From: Bacteroidales bacterium
Lineage (GTDB): Bacteria > Bacteroidota > Bacteroidia > Bacteroidales > P3
Direction of reading: 5' to 3'
DNA: 64,000 nt
Assembly: GCA_017428115.1 (NCBI GenBank)
Contig: JAFRRK010000097.1
Location: 56,383-120,382, forward strand
In this document: piece after piece, positions 57,401 through 64,000 of the stretch
Layout of the letters: every line of letters starts with the position of its first letter
Position numbering within the stretch: the stretch's first letter is position 1
Program-made: the position numbers and the translations under genes
The notes under the pieces: model-generated
Seen by the model: only the letters and a program-made list of their open reading frames with translations
What the model was told of the DNA's origin: nothing
Database searches by the model: none

Positions 57401-60044
57401 TGCCAAGATAGACAGGGATGCCGAGGAGCTGAAAGCGGCGAGGAAGAAAGCGGGCAGGAAAGCGGAGCTTACCCCAGAGGAAGAGAAGAACCAGCAGACG
57501 CGCCGGGATGCCACCAACGAGAAGTACGGCAGAAGCAGGTTGCAGGCGGCAGAGGATGAGATAAGCACCATGCGCGAGAAGTACCGCGAGTATGAGCGGT
57601 GGGTTGAAATGGTGGGGCAGGATGCCGCCGACAAGCATTTCAGAGGGCTGAGGGAGGCGGGCGACAGCTTCAGCGACTGGGTGCAGAGGCAGATAGCCGA
57701 GTTGGAGGCGAGAAAGAACCAGTCGCCCACGGACTTCACGGATAGCGATGAGAAGGCACTGGGTGCGTTTGGCGATGCCTCCAAGGGAGCAGACGAGCTG
57801 GACTACTACGACAAGCTGAGAAGGGGCATAGAGGGCTCCATAGCGGGGGCCACCAACCTCACGGCGAAAATCAAGGAACTGAATGCCGCCATAGACAAGA
57901 TAAAGAAAGACCCGAAGCTGACGAGCGAGCAGAAGGCGGCGCTGGGGCTGGAGTATGCCGAGCAGCTCATCAATGCGGAAGACGAGAACCAGCGGCGGTT
58001 CAATGAGGCCTACCAGATGTACTCCAAGACGAGGCGCGAGACCGTGGAGCAGTACCAGGCGGACATAAAGAAACTGACGGACAGTGGCGACACCTTTCAA
58101 GCCGAGCAGGTCAAGGCAGAAATGAAGCGTTCCATGGCCGACCTTGGCGAGAACTTCTTGAAGAGCCTTTTCGGCGAGGTGTTCAGCGGCAAGGCAACGA
58201 CCAAGGCGATACGTGCGGCCGTGAAAGACCTTGGCAAGATAAAGGGCATGGACTTAGTGACCTTCAACAGCACCTACAACACCGACTTCACCAATGAAGA
58301 GCTGGAGGAGCTGAAAGGGAACATCGACAAAGTCAACTCGTCGCTGAGGGACATGGGGGGCTACAGCATAGCGGACGCTTTCAAGGACATCAGAGACGGG
58401 CGCATTGCCGGGGACTTGGAGAAAGTGGCGAGAGGGACGCAGCACATCCAGAATGTGTTCAGCAACTTCACCAACGTAGTCAGCACCCTGTCGTCGGCAC
58501 TCAACGACCTTGCGGAAGCCAGCGACAACGAGAACCTAAAGAACACGGCCAAGACTGTGAGCCAAGTGAGCAATGTGCTCAGCACAGCTGGGCAGTGGGC
58601 CAGCATGGGTGCGAGTGTGGCGCAGGGTTGGGGAGCCCTTATCGGCGGCATCCTCGGTGGCGGTCTGGGTGTTATAACGGAGATATTCAAGTCCAGCCAA
58701 GAGAAGGAAGAGCGACAGGCCAAGGCGGCGGAAGAGGGCATTGAATACCAGAAAGAGGTGGCAGACCAGCTGGTCAGCATACTGGGGGCCGTAGAGAGCC
58801 TGCAAGATACCGTCACCTCACTGAACTATGACCAGTTCAGAGCTTCCATCAAAGACTTGATAGAGGAATTAAAAGAGGGGAAAACCCTTGAATCTAAGGG
58901 ATGGAATGACAAATCCCTGTGGAAGTATCTGTATGACTCAATCAAAGGCAGCCAATTCAATACGGGCAGTGCGGTTTTCAATCAATACGGACCCGATACC
59001 AATGGCATCTGGAACAGATTTGTGCGGACAGGCCTCATCAGTATGAGTGAAGCCCAAGAGCGGTGGCAGGCGGCACGAGGTGAATCCAACACACAGAACT
59101 TCTGGGAGCAACTGAGCGACTTCTTCAACTTCGGCACCACCCACAGCGAGCACTTTGATGCCGAGTTGATGGGACGGAACACCGCTGAGAGCATAGCCAA
59201 CTATCTGAACTGGTACTTTAGTAGGTACACTGACGAGCAGCAACGGCTCATTGACAGGCTCCAAGATATATACAACCAGCACCCATACGACAGCCTCCAG
59301 TACTTCAATGCCGAATACGACGTGTACAGGTCGCAGCTGAACGAACTGCTTGACTGGAAGAAAGTACTGGAAATGCTCGGTGAAGACACCAGTGAGATTG
59401 ATAAAAAGATAGCCGAGCTCGAACAAACCATGTCAGAGGGTATCAAGCACATGGCAGAAGGCCTGTACGGCATAGACATGCTGGGGTTGGTAGAGGAATG
59501 GATATCCATCATTGAAGAATTCGGGGACGACGTTGACGGAGCCTTTGACAAGATAGACGAGGGTATTGACAGGATGATTGCGAACATGCTAAAGAAGCGT
59601 CTTATCGTTGAGCCGATGCTGGACTATCTCGACCAAATCTTTGAGCGGTATGAAGACGAGAACGGCAATATAGACGATGACGACTTTTTAGCCATCGCCC
59701 GAGAAGTGGGAGCTGCCAAAGATGAGTTCAAAATAAAGTGGCAAGCCTATCTCCAAGCCCTGCGTGACAATGATATCTCCTTTGACAACCTAATCGGCGA
59801 CCCGACGACTGTCACGGGCTCGGTACAGAACATAAGCGAAGAGACGGGCGGGGTGATAGCCGGAAAGATGAACGCGGTGGTGATAAACCAAGCGGAGGGG
59901 GTGAGCGTGATGCGGCAGCAGCTGTTAGTCCAGTATGAAATGCGCAACTCGCTTGTCGCGATACAGGCTGACGTAGCGGCCATCAGGCAGCGGTTTGGCA
60001 ACACAGCCACGCCGAACCCCTATCTGCACCAAGGAATTGTTTAA
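54456..60044 (+). CDS. Tail tape measure protein
   Basis: An 1862-residue protein. The N-terminal tape-measure domain (about residues 70-260) includes FETMLGSADKANALMSQL, LKGVANGAKQLLAYG, LMVMLYGTT-type helices (NDMVMLYGTTMTQGRMF) and GRGIPLAEELAKQFGV. Hydrophobic segments near 575-600 and 1380-1420 and extended charged coiled coils occupy the rest. It sets tail length; by the usual rule of about 0.15 nm per residue the tail would be near 280 nm. First gene behind the chaperone frameshift product. No peptidase or lysozyme domain noticed. Confidence 0.95.
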   Translation: MNSFQGDLYFTAGIDDSQFNISAEAMERRMQQMSSTVQAEASDMEQSIQDFAKRGAEYITTFLVGKGMYDLVKSIVEVRGEFQQLEIAFETMLGSADKANALMSQLTETAAKTPLDLKGVANGAKQLLAYGTAAEDVNDTLVRLGDIASGLSIPLNDMVMLYGTTMTQGRMFTQDLRQFMGRGIPLAEELAKQFGVTTDKVGELVTAGKVTSKEFNAAIMAMSSEGGKFYNLMERQSASLTGQISNLSDAWDVARNNIGKSMEGIAGDAISMTTSIVENLEPILHTVRAIAIAYGSYRAALVLNTLATKGETGVALIDNTVKKAKVQMLRLEEKATSGAAERIKELKRARQEEIEALERQLSAEERLNLVHQARIASIGQVLTETQKLELRNLGLTESSEDYEKIALSMMSNEQRLSVERAELTKNTGEYISRLNEAVGAKTSNVKAIDDEIAKTQEELKFAVEYRNVVQEQVSASRDRCKALENEIINLDLFGDAEGAAAKATEWKAEKTRLATLEEDLSTAATAANEKQTNLETLVKRRNAAATVGGAAADKAGAVAKTLFARASQRAAIAVRTLWAAMKANPLGWVLTAFGAVIAAVDLFRSKSKEAETAVEDYNSAIRAEKNELRTLMDILDGADENTAIYRDTVDKLKRLAEQYHVTILDENGALREQKEIYEELSAAIRETTGEKIRAKYIEKYNKEKDTALESELESLIKSGGRASYWQITSDAANNRTAYRRRAKSIRNMDESEWVTAFEQMADTAERMQELNATESQELYNRTLNQILQYIQRVSGATDEEMGGIRDTVVETFGNVINAAEEADRKVSHLGDIGFSKGIKEQADIAKMSVKELEDKIADVTNQLEILAKQSGSGILLPGMLPTQGNAPTRAPFLDAASQQQYEKEEERRLLQEELNRRKAETKKKELSDAEKREAEKREKARQEAARKLLDMQLESQRAEIEAMEDGYQKRMAQLEFERKQELAKIDRDAEELKAARKKAGRKAELTPEEEKNQQTRRDATNEKYGRSRLQAAEDEISTMREKYREYERWVEMVGQDAADKHFRGLREAGDSFSDWVQRQIAELEARKNQSPTDFTDSDEKALGAFGDASKGADELDYYDKLRRGIEGSIAGATNLTAKIKELNAAIDKIKKDPKLTSEQKAALGLEYAEQLINAEDENQRRFNEAYQMYSKTRRETVEQYQADIKKLTDSGDTFQAEQVKAEMKRSMADLGENFLKSLFGEVFSGKATTKAIRAAVKDLGKIKGMDLVTFNSTYNTDFTNEELEELKGNIDKVNSSLRDMGGYSIADAFKDIRDGRIAGDLEKVARGTQHIQNVFSNFTNVVSTLSSALNDLAEASDNENLKNTAKTVSQVSNVLSTAGQWASMGASVAQGWGALIGGILGGGLGVITEIFKSSQEKEERQAKAAEEGIEYQKEVADQLVSILGAVESLQDTVTSLNYDQFRASIKDLIEELKEGKTLESKGWNDKSLWKYLYDSIKGSQFNTGSAVFNQYGPDTNGIWNRFVRTGLISMSEAQERWQAARGESNTQNFWEQLSDFFNFGTTHSEHFDAELMGRNTAESIANYLNWYFSRYTDEQQRLIDRLQDIYNQHPYDSLQYFNAEYDVYRSQLNELLDWKKVLEMLGEDTSEIDKKIAELEQTMSEGIKHMAEGLYGIDMLGLVEEWISIIEEFGDDVDGAFDKIDEGIDRMIANMLKKRLIVEPMLDYLDQIFERYEDENGNIDDDDFLAIAREVGAAKDEFKIKWQAYLQALRDNDISFDNLIGDPTTVTGSVQNISEETGGVIAGKMNAVVINQAEGVSVMRQQLLVQYEMRNSLVAIQADVAAIRQRFGNTATPNPYLHQGIV

Positions 60045-60062
60045 CTGAAAAATATACATGAC

Positions 60063-61343
60063 ATGAGAGTATCGACAGAACAGATGGTAATGTACCTGCC
60101 CTTTGACGACGAGAGCGGGCGGGTCTATGACTACTCGCCAGCGCGGTCGTCGGCAGGAATCACGCTTGGCAGTGGATGCACCCTTACCGACGATGCCGTG
60201 ATGGGCAAGGCGTTGCGCATGGAGGGCGTGGATGCCGACTGCATCATAGACGAGAACCGACTTGACCTCGCGGGCGAATGGACGGTGGCGATGTTCATCA
60301 AGCCGCCGGGCGCGGAAATAGCCTTTCTGGTGAATTGTTCCAATGCCTCCCAGTCACACAACCACACCCACCAAGTCAGCGCGGGAGAATGGCTGTTTGT
60401 GGCCTTGGAGCGGTATTTGTCGGGCGGTGGCTACCGTGTCCGCGCCATGGTGGACACATCGGTGGTCTATGACGAGCCGTGTCCGAACACCCCCGTCAGT
60501 TTCAGCATGGGCGACAGTGGTAGCGGAAGTGTGGTCATTGACGAGTTGAAGATGTGGAACAGGGGGCTGTCGCTGGTGGAGCTGAACCACCTCCAGCGGT
60601 TCGACGACGACGTGGAATACTACATCAACGGCAAGAACTTCAAGGAATTCGGAGTTGAGGTGTCGAAGACCCCCGACCTGCTGGACTGGCTCAAGCGGAA
60701 AGAGCCCACGGAGATAGACTGGCCGGACTACCACGGCAAGGTCATCGACTTGAACAACCCGCGCTACGAGGCACGGGAGATAACGCTGGAGTGTTTCATT
60801 ACGGCCACGAACAACATGAACTTCGTGATGTGGCTGAGACGCTTCATGGAAGAGTTCCAGTTCAAGAGCGGCACCCAGAGGCTCACCTGCATCTACAGCA
60901 GTGCGGCGCGACCGTTGGTGTACGACATCTACCTCGACGACAGCGTGGGCATAGACAAGACATGGAACAGTGTGTTGATGGTGGGCACCTTTGAGCTACA
61001 CCTCGTGGAGCCGTCGCCCGTGAAGAAAGTCCTGCGGCATATCAGCCAGGACGCTGACAGCTATGCGGTGTTCCGTCTCACCACGAGCCTCAAGGTGCAG
61101 GTGACGTGGGGCGACCACAACGCCACGGAGTCCGTGGCCAAGGCGTGTGAGACCAGCACCGACGGTGTGAACTGGACCACGCCCGACAGGTCGAACCCCT
61201 CTGCAAACCTCAGCGGGAACGGGCTGTGGGTGCGTCACAAGTACCCCATGCCGGGGGAATACGACATAGTCATCCACGGCGTGATAGAGCGTGTGACGAA
61301 CTTCCAGACAGATGAAATCATAGTGTACGACATGCTTGCCTAA
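60063..61343 (+). CDS. Distal tail protein with LamG-like N-terminal domain
   Basis: A 426-residue protein. Residues about 5-175 resemble a LamG/concanavalin-type jelly-roll (MYLPFDDESGRVYDYSPARSSAGITLGSG, WTVAMFIKPPG, VVIDELKMWNRGLSLVEL). The C-terminal half resembles distal tail (Dit) proteins: NGKNFKEFGVEVSKTPDLLDWLKRKEP and EITLECFITATNNMNFVMWLRRFMEEF. A carbohydrate-binding domain on the Dit would aid adsorption to a glycan-coated host. Between tape measure and tail tip genes. Confidence 0.82.
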   Translation: MRVSTEQMVMYLPFDDESGRVYDYSPARSSAGITLGSGCTLTDDAVMGKALRMEGVDADCIIDENRLDLAGEWTVAMFIKPPGAEIAFLVNCSNASQSHNHTHQVSAGEWLFVALERYLSGGGYRVRAMVDTSVVYDEPCPNTPVSFSMGDSGSGSVVIDELKMWNRGLSLVELNHLQRFDDDVEYYINGKNFKEFGVEVSKTPDLLDWLKRKEPTEIDWPDYHGKVIDLNNPRYEAREITLECFITATNNMNFVMWLRRFMEEFQFKSGTQRLTCIYSSAARPLVYDIYLDDSVGIDKTWNSVLMVGTFELHLVEPSPVKKVLRHISQDADSYAVFRLTTSLKVQVTWGDHNATESVAKACETSTDGVNWTTPDRSNPSANLSGNGLWVRHKYPMPGEYDIVIHGVIERVTNFQTDEIIVYDMLA

Positions 61344-61351
61344 CTACAGCC

Positions 61352-63796
61352 ATGGAACAGCTAATAGTGCATCAGAAGAGGCTTTCGGGCGGCGTGTACA
61401 GGTGGACTGAGCTCGACCTGTTCTCGCAGGACCCGTACCGATGGGTGACGGCATGCACGTGGAAGTGTACGCTGATGGCAGACGACTATGTCAGCATCAG
61501 CTTCATCAGCCACGAGTATGTGTCGTTTGCCGTGGGCGACTGGTGCATCATCAACGGACGCTTCTACTCCATCCGCTCGATGTCGGACGTGACGCGCAAG
61601 GGTGAGAGTGTGTGGGATTACAACGTGGTGATGTACGGTGTCACATACGAACTCATCAAGTGTCTGTTCCGCAACTGCGACATGTACGGACGCTCGTCCA
61701 CCTGCCACTTCGACCTCACCTACACCTTGGAAGAGTTCATCAAGGTGGTGGTGTACAACATGAACAGGGACGCTGACGAGGGGCTGGAAGAATGGGAGTG
61801 GGGGAACGGTGACGGCTTTCCATGGCCGGACACGGACCCCCTCACGATAAACTTCCAGCGCGCCAACTGCCTTGCCGCCCTGCAGGACATCTGCAAGAAG
61901 TTCGACTACGAGTTCCGCATCACGCAGCGCACGGTCGGCGGTCGTCTGGTGAAGACCATCACCGTCGGGGAGTTTGACAAGACACCGCAGAACTCCAAGG
62001 CGTTCGCCTACGGGCAGGGCGAGGGGCTGTACCAGCTCAAAGAATGCAAGGTGGACGACAGCACCATCATCACGCGTCTGTGGGTCGAGGGAGGCTCGGA
62101 GAATGTACGCAGCAGCTACAGGAACTATGCCCAGCGCCTACAGCTTCCCCTCCGTAGGCTCAACCAGTATCGGCACGACTTCGCGGACGGCTCGTCGGTG
62201 CAGCCAAGTAGTGACAGCATCGGCATCACGGACGACAACAAGCGGTATCTGGAGGATGCCGAACTGATAGAGCGGTACGGCATCATAGAAGACAGCTACC
62301 AGACCGACGAGATATATCCGCACTTCGTAGGCACCGTGCATTCGGTAGGCAGCCAGTGGAGCGGGGGCAACGCCCGTCTCCAGTTCAGAGCGGAGATAGG
62401 GTTCGACCTCAATGCCCGCTGGGCGCGGCAGGGCACGGCAGGCTTCGAGGCAGACTATTCGGAGTGGTGCTATATCAACGGCTACTATCGCGACACCTTG
62501 GACGACTACGAGCGGTACTGCCTGCTGCACAGCTACACGGACGAATACCACCAATACCTCACGGCACATAACTACACGGAGGCACAGCTGCCATACGCCG
62601 GATGGACGGAGCTGATAATGCAGGGGCTTGTCACCTCTCAGACCTATAGTGCTTTCGAGCAGGAAACGGGCAACGCCCTCAACGCCTACCGTTCCATCAG
62701 CGAGGGCAGCACGGCCAACACCAAGTATCTTGTGGACTCCAGCACCTGTGCCAAGATAGCGTTCACCACTGGCAAGCTCTCGGGCCAGACGTTCGACGTT
62801 CACGCCTTCGAGCAGAAGACCGTGGGGGGCACGGTATATGGGCAGTTCACCCTCAACGAACGGGCGGAGGAAGACACGGGCACCGTCATGCCCAGTCCAG
62901 ACGACACGCCCGGCCAGCCGTTCCGCTTTACCATGGGCGACCAGTTCAAAATTGTTGACATCTTCCTGCCATACGAGTACTATGTGCGGGCGGAGGAAGA
63001 CCTGTGGTATGCCGGAAAGGAACGGTTTGAGGAGGTGAAGCAGGCATCGTACAAGTACGACTTGACGTTTGAATACGAATTCATCATAGAGAACGAGGCC
63101 GACCTGCTCGCCCTGCTGCCCGGCCAGTACATCAAGATTGCCGACGAACGGTTCTTTGCCGCATCCAGCGGGTACACGAAAAACATGCGCATATCGGGCA
63201 TAGACATAGACCTGCTGCACTACAGCCAGTTCAAGCTCACGCTTGACAGTGTGCACAAGCTGAAACGGCGGTACGTCGGCAACAACGTCATAGACCTCAA
63301 CGCGGGTCGCGACATACCTTTCATCATCGGCACCGCCCTTGATGACGGGCGCAGGTGGCTTGACCCCGGCAGCACGAACACAGCCGCCAATCTCAGACGG
63401 TACATCCTCGGAGGCAGCAACACCCTGCGTCCCGATGTTATAGCCGACGGCAGCATCATAGAGCGTATGCTTGCCAACGGAGCCGTCACCAGCGTAAAGG
63501 TGCAGCAGGGCATCATCCTGTACGATACCAACGGCAACGCGATGCTCGACCTTACCAACCTGCGCATAGGGCAGACCTTGAAGGTGGGCAACCGTACCAG
63601 CACCCTACAGGAGGATGTGGAGAGCATCGGGACTATGCAGGTGGCCATCGCGGGGAAGCTGGATGCCGAAGTATCCATTATCGACGCGGGCAAGGTGCTG
63701 GTGGTGGGTTCTGACGGCAGTATCACCCCAGAGACGCTTGACGACACCTGCGAAGCGATGACGGCTGCGGAAGTAAGCGAAGCAACAAGCGATTAA
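61352..63796 (+). CDS. Tail tip/tail-associated structural protein
   Basis: An 814-residue protein. N-terminal 250 residues resemble the gp27-like hub of tail-associated proteins (WRTVAC-type start, QDICKKFDYEFRITQRTVGGRLVKTITVG). The middle is Tyr- and Asp-rich; a C-terminal segment (GRDIPFIIGTALDDGRRWLDPGSTNTAANLRRYILGG, DVIADGSIIERMLANGAVTS) is typical of fibre attachment. No lysin domain identified. Follows the Dit by 8 nt. Confidence 0.8.
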   Translation: MEQLIVHQKRLSGGVYRWTELDLFSQDPYRWVTACTWKCTLMADDYVSISFISHEYVSFAVGDWCIINGRFYSIRSMSDVTRKGESVWDYNVVMYGVTYELIKCLFRNCDMYGRSSTCHFDLTYTLEEFIKVVVYNMNRDADEGLEEWEWGNGDGFPWPDTDPLTINFQRANCLAALQDICKKFDYEFRITQRTVGGRLVKTITVGEFDKTPQNSKAFAYGQGEGLYQLKECKVDDSTIITRLWVEGGSENVRSSYRNYAQRLQLPLRRLNQYRHDFADGSSVQPSSDSIGITDDNKRYLEDAELIERYGIIEDSYQTDEIYPHFVGTVHSVGSQWSGGNARLQFRAEIGFDLNARWARQGTAGFEADYSEWCYINGYYRDTLDDYERYCLLHSYTDEYHQYLTAHNYTEAQLPYAGWTELIMQGLVTSQTYSAFEQETGNALNAYRSISEGSTANTKYLVDSSTCAKIAFTTGKLSGQTFDVHAFEQKTVGGTVYGQFTLNERAEEDTGTVMPSPDDTPGQPFRFTMGDQFKIVDIFLPYEYYVRAEEDLWYAGKERFEEVKQASYKYDLTFEYEFIIENEADLLALLPGQYIKIADERFFAASSGYTKNMRISGIDIDLLHYSQFKLTLDSVHKLKRRYVGNNVIDLNAGRDIPFIIGTALDDGRRWLDPGSTNTAANLRRYILGGSNTLRPDVIADGSIIERMLANGAVTSVKVQQGIILYDTNGNAMLDLTNLRIGQTLKVGNRTSTLQEDVESIGTMQVAIAGKLDAEVSIIDAGKVLVVGSDGSITPETLDDTCEAMTAAEVSEATSD

Positions 63797-63820
63797 TAAT
63801 AATTATCAATAACTTATATT

Positions 63821-64000
63821 ATGGCAACAAAGAAATTTTTAGACGCAACAGGAGTGACGCTCCTATGGCAGAAAATCAAGTTGACATTTGTGGCAAAGGA
63901 AAGCGGGAAAGGCTTGTCACAAGAAAACTTCACCTCTGCCGAAAAGACCAAGCTGGCAGGCATTGCCGCAGGTGCCACGGCCAACACTGGCACCGTGACT
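63821..64000 (+). CDS. Tail fibre/structural protein, cut by the window edge
   Basis: The first 60 codons of a gene that continues beyond the window: MATKKFLDATGVTLLWQKIK, then FTSAEKTKLAGIAAGATANTGTVT. The ATGVTxLWxKIK and FTxAEKxKLAGIAAGA elements recur in tail fibre or pectate-lyase-like phage proteins, where the latter often repeats. Receptor-binding role likely. Confidence 0.75.
   Translation, partial: MATKKFLDATGVTLLWQKIKLTFVAKESGKGLSQENFTSAEKTKLAGIAAGATANTGTVT

Overview
The window is a piece of a Bacteroidales chromosome (Bacteroidota) carrying a large siphovirus-type prophage that continues past the right edge. The host assignment rests on Bacteroidota-type promoters (TTG about 19 nt upstream of TAnnTTTG, found repeatedly) and on typical genes of the order: DUF2723 glycosyltransferase-like protein, Bacteroidota LptE, a DUF4838 protein, and an ECF sigma factor with a small membrane partner. 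The genus cannot be fixed from the sequence alone.

Host part, 1 to about 12.65 kb. A leftward cluster holds an exported protein, a small membrane protein, an ECF sigma factor, the DUF2723 protein, LptE and a 56-residue ORF. A rightward operon yigZ-uvrD-dtd follows, driven by a clear promoter. Next come a leftward DUF4838 lipid- or glycan-associated secreted protein, a rightward structured RNA with its own promoter and terminator, DUF2442 and DUF1036 genes, and iorB. iorB lies next to phage-type regulatory genes without its usual partner iorA, so the left prophage border is probably between 12.64 and 13.07 kb.

Phage control and early region, 12.67 to 34.4 kb. A leftward lysogeny unit contains a CI-like repressor, an HsdR_N-type nuclease cotranscribed with it, and a second repressor-like protein. 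Facing it is a long rightward early operon: small hypothetical genes, a helix-turn-helix protein, an SbcC/Rad50-like ATPase, DUF3853, RecT, an MBL-fold hydrolase, a NinB-like protein, a DnaD-like initiator with iteron-like repeats, a DnaC-like helicase loader, SSB, two DNA methyltransferases, a frameshifted DUF5131 gene, a ParB-like protein, a VRR-NUC nuclease and finally a KilA-N/KilAC antirepressor. The antirepressor is preceded by a strongly structured RNA leader, and the operon ends at a good terminator at 34.43 kb.

Late region, 34.6 to 64 kb. It is arranged around two divergent control regions (35.6-35.8 and 48.7-48.9 kb) that share a paired CCAA-N8-TTGG operator-like element. Leftward units are a Panacea-type toxin-antitoxin pair and a PcfJ/PcfK/DUF4942 module. 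Rightward units are DUF4417 and a toxin-like gene, the packaging genes (small and large terminase, portal, minor head protein with a C-terminal toxin-like domain), then scaffold, decoration, major capsid, head-tail connector genes, tail tube, a tail assembly chaperone with a -1 frameshift product, an 1862-residue tape measure, distal tail and tail-tip proteins, and a tail fibre gene cut by the window edge.

The most unusual features are non-coding. A riboswitch-like pseudoknotted leader precedes the antirepressor. Two leftward structured small RNAs each lie immediately behind, and converge on, one of the two genes that carry a related toxin-like domain. The shared dyad operators suggest one regulator controlling both late divergent promoters. 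No integrase, tRNA, IS element or CRISPR array was found in the window.
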